Below are positions 1 through 7,859 of a DNA stretch of 64,000 nt, piece by piece; within the stretch, counting starts at the first letter, position 1, and each line of letters begins with the position of its first letter. The DNA lies in the NCBI GenBank assembly GCA_001464895.1, contig LNEE01000003.1, positions 1 to 64,000 on the forward strand, written 5' to 3'. Both the position numbers and the translations under genes were made by a program. The stretch comes from Betaproteobacteria bacterium Ga0077532. GTDB taxonomy: Bacteria > Pseudomonadota > Gammaproteobacteria > Burkholderiales > Ga0077523. The notes under the pieces were generated by a model. It was not told where the DNA came from. It did no database searches and saw nothing but the letters and a program-made list of their open reading frames with translations.

Positions 1-3
1 TCC

Positions 4-630
4 ATGGAGAACTACTTCAGCCGGCTGTCGCAGATCGACGTGTCGGCCCATGTGGAGAAGAAGGGTGCGTTCTCGTATTTGTCATGGCCTTTTGCGGTTG
101 CGCAGTTGCGCCTAGCCGATCCGCTCGCGACTTGGGAGGTCCGTCGCTTCGACGGCCTGCCCTATCTGCAGACGGAGCTGGGCTTCCTGGTGGAGGTGGC
201 GGTCACCGTCCAGGGCATCACACTCGCGCAGTTGCATCCGGTACTAGACGCTCGGAACAAGCCAATCCTCTCGCCCTCGGTCTTCGACATCAACACGTCG
301 ATCCAGCGGGCGCTCGTGAAGGCGATCGCCCTTCACGGACTGGGGCTCTCGCTCTATGCGGGGGAGGATCTCCCGGTGCTGCCGCTGGATGCTCGGGAGC
401 CGGCGGGCGGTGCATCGTCTGCGCATACGGCAACGGTAACAGCGCTGCCCCCGACGGACGAGACACTCTCGGAATCGCAGCAGAAGCAGATCCGTGAGGA
501 ACTGATCCGCGTGGGCGGCAGCCTCTCGCGGCTCTTGGCCTACTTCAAGGTGAGGTCGCTGGCCGACATCCCGGCGAAGGACTTCGATCGGGTGATCCGC
601 AGCCTCAACCGTGGCCGGAGGGCAGCATGA
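4..630 (+). CDS. Phage-type single-strand annealing protein (DUF1071 / Sak-like)
   Basis: Likely a recombinase that anneals single-stranded DNA during phage or ICE recombination. The 208-residue protein opens with a short leader and then the family signature 'YLSWPFAVAQLRLADP' (about residues 25-40). The second family signature, 'SIQRALVKAIALHGLGLSLY', is at about residues 99-118 and is followed by 'AGEDLP'. The C-terminal third is low-complexity and then helical. The ATG lies at the very edge of the window, but the N-terminus matches the usual family start, so the gene is probably complete. Its last bases overlap the start of the exonuclease gene (ATGA), so the two are translated together. 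An annealase next to an exonuclease is the classic two-component recombination module. Family assignment rests on recognised motifs, not on a search. Confidence 0.85.
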   Translation: MENYFSRLSQIDVSAHVEKKGAFSYLSWPFAVAQLRLADPLATWEVRRFDGLPYLQTELGFLVEVAVTVQGITLAQLHPVLDARNKPILSPSVFDINTSIQRALVKAIALHGLGLSLYAGEDLPVLPLDAREPAGGASSAHTATVTALPPTDETLSESQQKQIREELIRVGGSLSRLLAYFKVRSLADIPAKDFDRVIRSLNRGRRAA

Positions 631-1499
631 ACGATCGGCCGACGGATCTCGTGGTGATGGAACAGGGCTCGCCGGAATGGCATGCCCATCGGCTGCGCTA
701 TCGGAACGCCTCGGAGACTGCGGCGGTGATGGGGCTCTCGCCCTGGCAGACGGCGTATGCGCTCTGGTTACTCCGGACCGGGCGGAAGCTGCCGGTGGAG
801 ACGGATGCCATGCGGCACGGCAAGACGCAGGAGCCGGCGGCACGACGCGCCTACGAGGCACTGACTGGCGCCGTCATGGAGCCTCAGGTGCTGGTGCGTG
901 GGGACTACTCGGCGAGTCTCGACGGGCTGTCGCTCGACGGGCGCGTGCTGCTGGAGATCAAGTGCCCGGTCCGCGGGCGACGGTCGGAGCTGTGGGCGGA
1001 CGTGCTGGCCGGCGTCATTCCGCTGCACTACCGGCTCCAGGTCCAGCATCAGCTGATGGTAAGCAAGGCAGCACTCGGGCATCTCTTCGTGTTCGATGGC
1101 GAGCAGGGTCTTATCGCCGACGTGGAGCCGGATCCGGATGCGTGGATTGCGATCCGCGAGGCATGGGATGTCTTCATGCGGCACGTGGAGACGGACCAGC
1201 CACCACCGCTCGTGGAGGCCGACACGCTCTACCGGGACGAGCCGGAATGGCAGGCGGCGGCGCAGCGCTTCATCGCTTGCAAGCAGCGGTGCGATGAGGC
1301 CGAAGCGGAACTCGCGAAAGCGAGGGAGTCATTGCTGGCTCTACGCCGCTCCGGTCGCGAGGAAGGTGCCGGCGTTCAGGTGACGCGGTTCATGCGCGCG
1401 GGGACGGTGGACTACAAGCGCGTGCCGGCGCTCGCGGGTGTCGATCTCGAACCGTATCGCGGGGCGGGACGTGAGGAGGTACGAATCACTGTGGTTTGA
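627..1499 (+). CDS. YqaJ-type phage exonuclease (PD-(D/E)XK fold)
   Basis: Probable 5'-3' double-strand exonuclease of the lambda-exonuclease/YqaJ family, which makes the single strands used by the annealing protein upstream. The 290-residue protein begins with the family entry region 'GSPEWHAHRLRYRNASE' (about residues 14-30). Nuclease residues are visible as an acidic 'SLDG' pair near residue 100, the 'LEIKCPV' E-x-K motif near residue 112 and 'YRLQVQHQLMVS' near residue 138. The C-terminal 80 residues are charged and likely helical. The ATG overlaps the upstream stop by four bases, so this is one operon. A strong hairpin terminator follows directly after the stop. Confidence 0.85.
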   Translation: MNDRPTDLVVMEQGSPEWHAHRLRYRNASETAAVMGLSPWQTAYALWLLRTGRKLPVETDAMRHGKTQEPAARRAYEALTGAVMEPQVLVRGDYSASLDGLSLDGRVLLEIKCPVRGRRSELWADVLAGVIPLHYRLQVQHQLMVSKAALGHLFVFDGEQGLIADVEPDPDAWIAIREAWDVFMRHVETDQPPPLVEADTLYRDEPEWQAAAQRFIACKQRCDEAEAELAKARESLLALRRSGREEGAGVQVTRFMRAGTVDYKRVPALAGVDLEPYRGAGREEVRITVV

Positions 1500-1504
1500 A
1501 CATG

Positions 1505-1540
1505 GCGCTCACCCTTCGGGGTGGGCGCTATTCTTTGTTT
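1505..1540 (+). terminator. Rho-independent terminator after the recombination operon
   Basis: A 10-bp stem (1505-1514 with 1519-1528, one G-T pair) closes on a TTCG tetraloop and is followed by a T-rich stretch. It begins six bases after the exonuclease stop codon and ends the two-gene operon. Confidence 0.8.
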
Positions 1541-1620
1541 CCGCTGTCTCAATAGGTGCACCCAGTGAGTCAATGACTGCGGAAGCTAGATGCATCGCGA
1601 AACGAGAGGGAGACATAACG

Positions 1621-1953
1621 ATGAACCACGTGCAGTTCAGCCCAGACTTTTTATGACGGTGTTAGTGCAACGCTATGGCAGTGCCGCACGGCGCGAAGCT
1701 GACATAGCGACTCGCCTGCCTGAAGGATTCATCTGTACAAAATGCGATATCTACGGGAGCAACTCTGAACTCTGTACAAGGAGGTGCCTTTTTGTGCGTT
1801 CCGTGCGGGCCGTGACCGTACTAATCCAGCGTGATCAGCGGCATGATCTTCTTGGCCGACAGAGAGGCCCCGTCGCGCTGATTCCGGGCCATGCACCGGC
1901 TCGCGAAGTCCAAGAACAACGTGTCCGCTCTGGAGCCCAAGCGCCACTTAGGC
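1621..1953 (+). pseudogene. IS1595-family transposase remnant
   Basis: A decayed transposase read through at least two frame changes. It begins with ATG and 'MNHVQFSPDFL', which resembles the usual IS1595 opening (Met-Asn-x-Val/Ile-Gln-Phe), and hits a stop at once. In another frame it continues 'RYGSAARREADIATRLPEGF' and then 'ICTKCD', matching the zinc-ribbon start of these enzymes. Further on, a third frame gives 'ISGMIFLADREAPSR' and 'SKNNVSALEPKRHLG', which match the conserved 'GTIF...' and 'SKN-VSALELKR-LG' segments. The catalytic core beyond this is missing. I saw no clear terminal repeats. Nothing here should be functional. Confidence 0.6.
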
Positions 1954-1956
1954 CTT

Positions 1957-1986
1957 TTGCAAGTCGGACTGACTCACGGTTAGAAT
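1957..1986 (+). promoter_or_regulatory. Candidate sigma-70 promoter for the lipoprotein gene
   Basis: TTGCAA at 1957-1962 and TAGAAT at 1981-1986 with an 18-bp spacer, about 100 bases before the start of the lipoprotein gene. Assigned by eye only. Confidence 0.4.
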
Positions 1987-2092
1987 ACTTCCATATGTTG
2001 GTGGTTCATTTTCTCGATTTCGTACGGGCCTCACAGTTTTTTGTGACACCCGTAGTTGAGCTGAAATTTACAGGACAGCCATGAGAGGTTCG

Positions 2093-3142
2093 ATGAACAG
2101 CATGTTTGCGAATCTGAAAGGGGTGCGGTTTTTTCTCTTCACACTCCTTCCTTGCATCACCGGCGTTTTGGCTCTAAGTGGGTGCCCAAAGAGAGTGCCC
2201 CCAGCTCCAGCTCCAGCTCCAGTCTGTCAAGCTGCGCGTGGGTGCGTTCATATCGATAGAGTCTATGACCGAAGTTGCGATACCAAGTTTTCTGCGGCGA
2301 GTCCAGATGCTTTCTACATTAGGAACAACCATCCTGATCGCGACGTCCGCGTGAACTATACCGAGACGAAACGATACATCAATATCCATAAACCGGATGA
2401 GGTGAATAAAAGCAGCGTAGTGGTGCCTCACCGACAGACTGCCTTGCTGGGATGTTTCCGTACAAAGGGGCTGGCGGATAATTGGTTCAGTCAGTTTTCG
2501 TACGCCATAGATGGTGCCTGCTTTGTGGGTGATCCTTGCCCCGCTGCGCCGCAAGGCAAACTGAGACGGGCTAGACCCATCGACAAGACATGTCTTGAGG
2601 TATGTGACAGTGGAGATCCAAGCTGCCTGAAAGCTGACTTGCAATTGACCTTCCCACAGCTCAAGCAAGATGTGATGGATATGCACGATGGTTTAATGAA
2701 GAAGCAGCTGCCAACCACAGTGTCGTTGGCTCCACTCGCGAATCTAGTGAACATTCAAAGTCGCAATACGAATTGCATGAGGACGGACTTGGAGTTAAGT
2801 GTCACCGGAGCGCCTCAAGATGCGTTCTTTAACTCGGGAAGCACTTGTTCGTTGACGTCCGGGATCGAAGGAAACGTTTTATTTGATGGGTTCAAGATTG
2901 AGCTTCCAGGCGAATGGTCCGGGAGTTTTTCACGTAAGCCGGGACAATTTATCCTGGAGAGTCGTGATATATCGAGAGCTCCGACCCTTTCTGTACACGA
3001 TGTAAGGTCCAACCAATGGGAGACGGATTCAATAGGTGAGTTTTTGGGTCAAGACAGCAAGACCACCGGTCAGTTTGATTGGATATTCACCGCTAACGAG
3101 TTTTATTGCGTTAGGGTGAGAGGCGACGTAGAGAAGAATTGA
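2093..3142 (+). CDS. Putative secreted lipoprotein of unknown function
   Basis: I do not recognise a family. The 349-residue protein has a lipoprotein signal: a hydrophobic stretch (about residues 9-27), then the lipobox 'LSGC', so Cys31 would carry the lipid. A short Pro-Ala repeat (PAPAPAP, from a repeated CCAGCT) follows, and then a domain with about ten further cysteines, suggesting disulfides outside the cytoplasm. ATG codons at 2081, 2093 and 2102 are in frame; 2093 is chosen because AGAGG lies four bases upstream. Base composition is clearly lower in GC than the core genes, which fits foreign cargo. It sits between two decayed insertion sequences inside the integrated element. Confidence 0.6.
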   Translation: MNSMFANLKGVRFFLFTLLPCITGVLALSGCPKRVPPAPAPAPVCQAARGCVHIDRVYDRSCDTKFSAASPDAFYIRNNHPDRDVRVNYTETKRYINIHKPDEVNKSSVVVPHRQTALLGCFRTKGLADNWFSQFSYAIDGACFVGDPCPAAPQGKLRRARPIDKTCLEVCDSGDPSCLKADLQLTFPQLKQDVMDMHDGLMKKQLPTTVSLAPLANLVNIQSRNTNCMRTDLELSVTGAPQDAFFNSGSTCSLTSGIEGNVLFDGFKIELPGEWSGSFSRKPGQFILESRDISRAPTLSVHDVRSNQWETDSIGEFLGQDSKTTGQFDWIFTANEFYCVRVRGDVEKN

Positions 3143-3173
3143 ATGAACCCGCCTCGATCTCATGCACATCAGT

Positions 3174-4396
3174 GATGAATCTCTCCGAAAACTGGTTCAG
3201 TCGACATGAGAGTTTTCCGGCAAGGGTAACCTTGTGGCAGGGGGGAACTTGTCATCAAGACCAAGCGATTTTCGGTCGAACAGATCGTGGCGGTGCTAAA
3301 GCAGGCGGCGCTTGGCGCTCCAGTGGCAGACTTGATCCAGAAGGTAGGCATCTCGGAGCAGACCTTCCATCGATGGAAGAAGGTGCATGGCGGACTCAAG
3401 CCCAGCTAGGCCCGCAAGCTCAAGCAGCTTGAGGAAGTGTACGCGAAGCTGAAACGTCTCGTGGCTGACTTGTCCCTCGACAAGGGAATACTGCAGGACG
3501 TCGTCGGAAAAAATAGGGTAAGACCCGCGGGACAACGAGACATGGTCCGTTATCTCCAGGGAAGCTACGACATCAGCGAGCGTCGGGCTTGCAGGGTGTC
3601 AGGTTGCCTGCGATCGAGCTTACGATATCAAGCACACCGCAATCCTCGAGCGCCGCTGCGTGCGCGCATTCGTGAGATTGCGGAGGCCCGCGTGCGCTAC
3701 GGCTATCGTAGGATCCACGTGCTGTTGGCCCGCGAAGGCTGGCATGCGAATCACAAGCTGATCTACAGGCTTTACCGGGAAGAGGGGCTCGCGCTACGAC
3801 GGAAGCGCCCCAAACGCGACGTGTCAGGGACCCATCAGGAAGTCCGCACTCGGGCTGCGCATGCCATGAAGCCTGGCGCATGGACTTCGTTTCCGATTAG
3901 CTTGTGGACTCCGGGCGCTGACCATGGTGGGCGTGTTCACCAAGGAGTGCCTTGCGATCGATGAGGGGAAGCGCCTGACCGGCGAGGATGTCGTGGCGAC
4001 GCTTCAGCGGATCACCTCCCGGCGACCATTCCCGAAGAAAATCTACTGCGATAACGGGCCCGAGTTCATCGGGTGAGCGTTGGACCTGTGGGCCTATGTG
4101 AATCACGTCCAGATGGATTTCTCTCGACCGGGCAAGCCAACCGCTAACGCCCACGTGGAATCGTTCAACGGTCGGCTTCGAGACGAATGCCTGAACTCAC
4201 ATTGGTTCGTGTCGCTGCAAGACGCGAAGCGGAGACTTGAAGCTTGGCGGACGGACTACAACGAGAGTCGGCCTCAAGAGGCTCTCGGCAACCGTACGCC
4301 GCTAGAATTCGCTGTCTGGGCCGAGACATCCGATGGCCCAACGGTCGAAAAGGCGCCGGAAACTCACACGCCGACTGGCACAAAGTTGGGGTGACC
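3174..4396 (+). mobile_element. Decayed IS3-family insertion sequence
   Basis: The outer limits are set by weak terminal similarity. The right end, 'gactggcacaaagttggggt' running into 'gacc', resembles the usual right end of this IS group. Its reverse complement partly matches the left segment around 3178-3200 (..ctccgaaaactggttcagtc). No clear target duplication was seen. The transposase inside is broken several times, so the copy is immobile. The right end cuts into an HNH nuclease gene. Confidence 0.6.
3251..4394 (+). pseudogene. IS3-family transposase (OrfA-OrfB), inactivated
   Basis: The OrfA part reads 'KRFSVEQIVAVLKQAALGAP' and then a helix-turn-helix 'VGISEQTFHRWKK'. An in-frame TAG at 3407 stops it, and it resumes with the leucine-zipper region 'LVADLSLDKGILQDV'. 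Unusually, OrfB follows in the same frame instead of the normal -1 frame. OrfB shows 'RYGYRRIHVLLAREGW' and 'MDFVSD', then breaks by a frame change and a TAG near 3898. It continues with 'YCDNGPEFIG', a TGA at 4075-4077, and ends with 'PTANAHVESFNGRLRDECLN'. The DDE residues are still visible as the D, D and E of those blocks. No ATG is left at the front. At least three lesions make it non-functional. Confidence 0.85.
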
Positions 4397-4971
4397 CTCG
4401 ACCCGGCGCCATTCTCTCGTTATCAATAGTCCGAATTGCGGGAGGCCGGTCAGAGGAGTTTGCGTACGTGAACCACTCAATCCGGCCCGGACCTGATCGC
4501 GAAGGCAATCTCCGATCGCTCATCGTCTTTCACCTTGTACCCGTCAAGGTTGGAACTGTCCCGTACGACATCGATGAGTTCGACGCGCCGGGCGGCGAAG
4601 ATGATGTGTCTGATCTCGAGGTGGCGCGGGCGCGCGCCCTGAGCGCCTCTGACGGCGTTGAAGGCGACGGAGGCAAATCGGCCCTGCGCATGCTCTACCG
4701 CCGAAGCGCCGCAGTCCAGCGGTACGTTCTTCTACGCGCGAACGGCCGATGCGAATCCTGCCTACAGCCGGCGCCGTTCACTCGGAAGAATGGGACTCCG
4801 TACCTCGAGCCACACCACACAACTCGTGTATCCGACAGAGGACCTGATCACCCACGATTCGTGGCCGCAGTCTGCCCCAGTTGCCATCGGGAGATTCATC
4901 ACGGCATGAACGGCGACGAGAAGAGCGCGGCGTTGATCGAGTACTTGCGTGGGATTGAAAGCGCGGTGTGA
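4333..4971 (+). CDS. HNH endonuclease, N-terminus lost to IS insertion (partial)
   Basis: The C-terminal half is an HNH nuclease domain: 'RCESCLQPAPFTRKNG' gives the first Cys pair, 'YLEPHHTTR' the catalytic His and 'VCPSCHREIHHG' the second Cys pair and final His. The middle contains 'EEFAYVNHSIRPGPDREGNL', which reads like the interior of a larger protein. The open frame starts inside the right end of the IS3 remnant, so the first 20 or so residues are IS-derived and the native front end is missing. Domain order suggests a stand-alone restriction-like nuclease of the McrA/HNH type. Whether the truncated form is made or active is unknown. Confidence 0.6.
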   Translation: MAQRSKRRRKLTRRLAQSWGDPRPGAILSLSIVRIAGGRSEEFAYVNHSIRPGPDREGNLRSLIVFHLVPVKVGTVPYDIDEFDAPGGEDDVSDLEVARARALSASDGVEGDGGKSALRMLYRRSAAVQRYVLLRANGRCESCLQPAPFTRKNGTPYLEPHHTTRVSDRGPDHPRFVAAVCPSCHREIHHGMNGDEKSAALIEYLRGIESAV

Positions 4972-5137
4972 CGCTACCGTGAGGCCACGACCAGCGCTCG
5001 GGAGGCGGGCTGGGCGAGCGTTCTCCGCTTGACGGAAAAAGGCCCCAATGCGGACCACACGCCAGGAATTGCCACAATGCGGGAATACTTCTGCCGGCGA
5101 ATCCGTGGGACCTCAGTGGGACCCGCCACACAACTTT

Positions 5138-5222
5138 TGGCGACAATTGGCGACACGTCACGACGAGTGGTACTCTCTACGTGCTTGATCTGATTGTCGT
5201 TACGTGTCGTGGCTTGTCGTGG
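5138..5222. repeat. Imperfect inverted repeat next to the attachment site
   Basis: The 27-bp arm at 5138-5164 is the reverse complement of 5196-5222 at 19 of 27 positions, with matching blocks GTCGT, ACGTGTCG and TTGTCG. The pair lies 16 to 100 bp before the tRNA-Asn fragment, inside the element. This is where a tyrosine recombinase or its accessory factor would bind, so it may be the arm region of the attachment site. Confidence 0.5.
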
Positions 5223-5238
5223 CGGATTGGCTTGATCC

Positions 5239-5285
5239 GACTGTTAATCCGCAGGTCCCTGGTTCGAGCCCAGGTCGGGGAGCCA
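5239..5285 (+). other. attR core: 3' fragment of tRNA-Asn(GTT)
   Basis: A 47-bp stretch is identical in form to the 3' half of a tRNA-Asn gene: anticodon loop CTGTTAA with anticodon GTT at 5243-5245, variable loop, T arm 'GGTTCGAGCCC', the 3' acceptor strand and the encoded CCA. The 5' half is missing: upstream bases neither complete the anticodon stem (mismatch at 5238) nor form a D arm. Tyrosine-recombinase elements duplicate such a 3' segment at their far end, so this marks the right boundary of the integrated element. The complete gene should lie left of the window on the same strand. Confidence 0.8.
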
Positions 5286-5296
5286 ACCGTATTCGA

Positions 5297-5325
5297 CGCC
5301 CGCAGCGATGCGGGCGTTTGTGTTT
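5297..5325 (+). terminator. Terminator of the former tRNA-Asn gene
   Basis: An 8-bp perfect stem (5297-5304 with 5309-5316) with a GCGA loop and a following T-run, 11 bases after the CCA. It is the normal place for the tRNA-Asn terminator, so chromosomal sequence resumes here. Confidence 0.75.
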
Positions 5326-5601
5326 CTGGCGTCCATGTTTCTGGCGTCAGACTTTTCGGCTTCGATCGATTTCCGCAGCCGCCGATTGCGACAGCAGTTT
5401 GCAAGTTTGCCCGCGGGATTGGGAGGTGGGGTCTGCGTCTTCTCGATGCCCTGACCGAAGGTGATCACAGCGCGACTCTGCATCCAGGCGATTCGCTCTG
5501 ATGCCGCGCGAAACGAGGCGCGTCGACGAACCGACGATGGGAACGGGTGTCTTCGCCCTGCATTCCCCAACGGTGACTCGCACAGCACACAGGAGCCTCC
5601 C

Positions 5602-5931
5602 ATGCACGCCTACCTCATCGACCCCAGCAAACACCAGATCCTCGCCGTCGACATCGATGGCGGACTCGACGGCATCCGGAAACTCATCGGTTTCGATTCC
5701 GTCGATTCCGACGAGATCGATGCTTCGGGCAATCGTCTGTTCTTCGACGAATCGTGTTTCATCCGCGACCAAACGGGTGCCGGACGATTCAAGCTCGACA
5801 ATCTCCCGCCTGTGGCCGGCCGTGGCGTGGTGGCCGCCGCGGATGATGCCGTGACTGAGCTGCGCACACCCACACTGACGCTGGACGAACTGAAGGCCCG
5901 CGTGCAGTTTCTGGCTGCAGGGGCTGCATAG
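5602..5931 (+). CDS. Small conserved hypothetical protein
   Basis: A 109-residue soluble protein opening with 'MHAYLIDPSKHQILAVDIDG'. This start resembles small phage- and plasmid-associated proteins that begin Met-x-Ala-Tyr-Leu-Ile-Asp-Pro and carry a central Phe-x-Asp-Glu element (here 'LFFDESCF') and a later Pro-x-x-Gly-Arg-Gly-x-Val segment. Function unknown. The ATG at 5602 is chosen because AGGAG at 5591-5595 lies six bases before it. It sits just outside the element boundary, so it may be chromosomal or a leftover of an older insertion. Confidence 0.65.
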   Translation: MHAYLIDPSKHQILAVDIDGGLDGIRKLIGFDSVDSDEIDASGNRLFFDESCFIRDQTGAGRFKLDNLPPVAGRGVVAAADDAVTELRTPTLTLDELKARVQFLAAGAA

Positions 5932-6053
5932 ACACGGCAGTGAGCCGACACGCAGGGTCGGATCCCGGGCACCATTGGCGATTCGCTGGCGGTTGGCGCG
6001 GACCTTCGGTCCTGGCCGGCGACCCTGCCCCACTCACCCCTTCAGGATCACCG

Positions 6054-6560
6054 ATGAACATCTCCATGTACCAGGCGAGCGTCCCGCGCTTCGTCGCCGT
6101 CCTCGGCAATCTCGCGAACATCCTCGACAAGGCCCAGGCCCACGTCGAAGCGAAGAAGATCGATCCCGCGGTGTTGCCGTCGTTCCGTCTCTTTCCCGAC
6201 ATGCTGCCCTTGAAGTCCCAGGTGCAGATCGCCTGCGACACGGCGAAGGGGCTCGTCGCCCGCCTGGCCGGTATCGAGATCCCGGTGTTCGAAGACACCG
6301 AAACGACCCTGCCCGAACTGAAGGCGCGGGTGCTGCGCACCATCGAGTTCATCGAATCCGTGACGGCTGCGCAGATCGACGGGACGGAAGAGAAGGAGAT
6401 CATCACCCGCCGTGGCGAGAAGGAGACGCGCTACACCGGCATCCGGTTCCTGCTCGGCCACGCGATCCCGAACGTCTACTTCCACGTGACGACCGCCTAC
6501 AACATTCTTCGCCACAACGGCGTCGAGATCGGCAAGCGCGACTATCTCGGCAACCCGTGA
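6054..6560 (+). CDS. DUF1993 family protein
   Basis: A 168-residue predicted all-helical cytoplasmic protein of the DUF1993 family. Recognised by the opening 'MNISMYQASVPRFVAVLGNL', by 'LFPDMLPLKSQVQIACDTAK' in the middle and by 'HAIPNVYFHVTTAYNILRHN' near the end. The layout resembles DinB-like four-helix bundles. Biochemical role unknown. The ATG at 6054 gives the usual family start; the open frame extends further upstream but without family sequence. It converges with the small lipoprotein gene, with only two bases between the stops. Confidence 0.8.
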   Translation: MNISMYQASVPRFVAVLGNLANILDKAQAHVEAKKIDPAVLPSFRLFPDMLPLKSQVQIACDTAKGLVARLAGIEIPVFEDTETTLPELKARVLRTIEFIESVTAAQIDGTEEKEIITRRGEKETRYTGIRFLLGHAIPNVYFHVTTAYNILRHNGVEIGKRDYLGNP

Positions 6561-6562
6561 CG

Positions 6563-6907
6563 TCATCCTCTCGGCGGACATCGCCGCAGTTCGCCGAGCG
6601 ATCTCTGCTCGATGACCGCCGAGGGCTCCATTTGCCTGCCCGCCCCGAACGGCGGGCGGGTCTGAAACGTCGATGGCGTGAGCCGGTAAGGATCGACGCT
6701 CGTCAACTTCGTTTCGATGACTTCCGCGGTGTGGGGATCGATCGCTGACTCGATGGCGTCGCCGACAAACGGTTTCGGCAGCGCGCGCACGACGGTGATG
6801 CCGCCTTGCAGGGCCTCGGGTCGCATGGGCGCGCTCTTGCGGGACGGCGCGCATGCACTCATCAGAAGGGCCATGGCCACGGAGGCCACCACGATCCATC
6901 TGCTCAT
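6563..6907 (-). CDS. Small putative lipoprotein
   Basis: A 114-residue protein with a short lipoprotein signal: 'MSRWIVVASVAMALLMSAC', so Cys19 would be lipidated. The mature part is short and lacks any domain I recognise. The ATG at 6907 is preferred to a GTG nine bases upstream. It faces the DUF1993 gene tail to tail. Confidence 0.55.
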   Translation of the reverse strand: MSRWIVVASVAMALLMSACAPSRKSAPMRPEALQGGITVVRALPKPFVGDAIESAIDPHTAEVIETKLTSVDPYRLTPSTFQTRPPFGAGRQMEPSAVIEQRSLGELRRCPPRG

Positions 6908-7061
6908 GGGACTCACCCGTCAGTGACGGTCGGGATTCGAACGTTGTGGCGGCGGGGGAATCCCGGGCACCGCTCCCGAGGCCGTGGCTCGAACACGCCA
7001 TCGGCTCACAGACCAGACAACAGGGCCGGGCAACGCCTCACGAGTGGCGATGTTTCGTGGT

Positions 7062-7859
7062 TCAGTCGACGTACGGTGCATCACCCTGCAGCCGCGCGAC
7101 GCGAACGAGGCTGATCAAGCCGAGCACGCCGCCAACGCTCACCGCGACCAACGTCGGCACCGGGCTCGCACCAGCCGCCGCAAGAGAACCCATGTCGACC
7201 ACGGCGAAGTCGTACAACGCATGCACCACCATCGGCCAGAGAAGGGAACGGGTATCGATGGCGCCCATGAGGAACACCGACCCCATCAGGATCGTCGACA
7301 CCACCTGAACGACACCGAGCTGCAGTGGCACGCCCGCAACGAGGTTGAGCAGGTGGAAGGTGCCGAAGCACAGCAACGCGACGACAGCGCCCCGCCGGAG
7401 TCCCCACCACCGATAGAACGCTGCCAGCAGGAACCCGCGGAAGATCCACTCCTCGTTGATGCCCACGAGCACGGTCGAACGCAGGACCATCCAGGAGAAC
7501 GCTGAATCGGGTGCAACACCCACTGGTAGGCTCGCGCGCGTCGCCCACCAGGCGCCCAGGATCACGATCGCGAGTGTCGCCAGCGGGGCGACACGCCAGA
7601 AACTCGCCGGACGGGGTAGTCGAAGGCCGAGGCGGTCGACAGGCAGCAGCCAAACCGTCGTGAACGCAAGAAATGCAGTCAGCTGCAACTCCGTGCCGAA
7701 GAAGCCGACGACGAAGCGCGGATCCCTGTAGTCGTAGCTCGATCTGAGTATCCCGGCGAGCACGATCACCAGCGCGACGATGAAGATCGCGGTCACGAGG
7801 GGGCGGCTGTCGAGATTCCGGAGACGCGTCTCCGAAGTTGTGGGACGCCAGAGGTTCAT
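7062..7859 (-). CDS. CPBP family intramembrane metalloprotease
   Basis: A 265-residue membrane protein with about seven hydrophobic segments. The CPBP (Abi/Rce1-like) protease signature is present: 'NEEWIFRGFLLAAFYRWW' carries the E-E-x-x-x-R motif near residue 145, 'CFGTFHLLN' supplies the second-motif His, and 'WPMVVHALYDF' the third-motif His. Such enzymes cut substrates inside the membrane; in bacteria they are often linked to bacteriocin immunity or envelope regulation, but the substrate here is unknown. The start is the ATG opening 'MNLWRPTTSE'; upstream codons in the frame look non-coding. Confidence 0.8.
   Translation of the reverse strand: MNLWRPTTSETRLRNLDSRPLVTAIFIVALVIVLAGILRSSYDYRDPRFVVGFFGTELQLTAFLAFTTVWLLPVDRLGLRLPRPASFWRVAPLATLAIVILGAWWATRASLPVGVAPDSAFSWMVLRSTVLVGINEEWIFRGFLLAAFYRWWGLRRGAVVALLCFGTFHLLNLVAGVPLQLGVVQVVSTILMGSVFLMGAIDTRSLLWPMVVHALYDFAVVDMGSLAAAGASPVPTLVAVSVGGVLGLISLVRVARLQGDAPYVD

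Noticed and set aside
1590..2084. 164-codon open frame before the lipoprotein gene
   Set aside because: Its sequence is better explained as a frame-broken IS1595 transposase; only part of the frame matches and the rest is random.
5225..5285. Complete functional tRNA-Asn gene
   Set aside because: The 5' half, D arm and 5' acceptor strand are absent; pairing of the anticodon stem fails upstream of 5239.
5321..5348. Direct repeat tgtttctggcgtc, two copies 15 bp apart
   Set aside because: Only two copies, outside any gene and next to a terminator; no support for a function.
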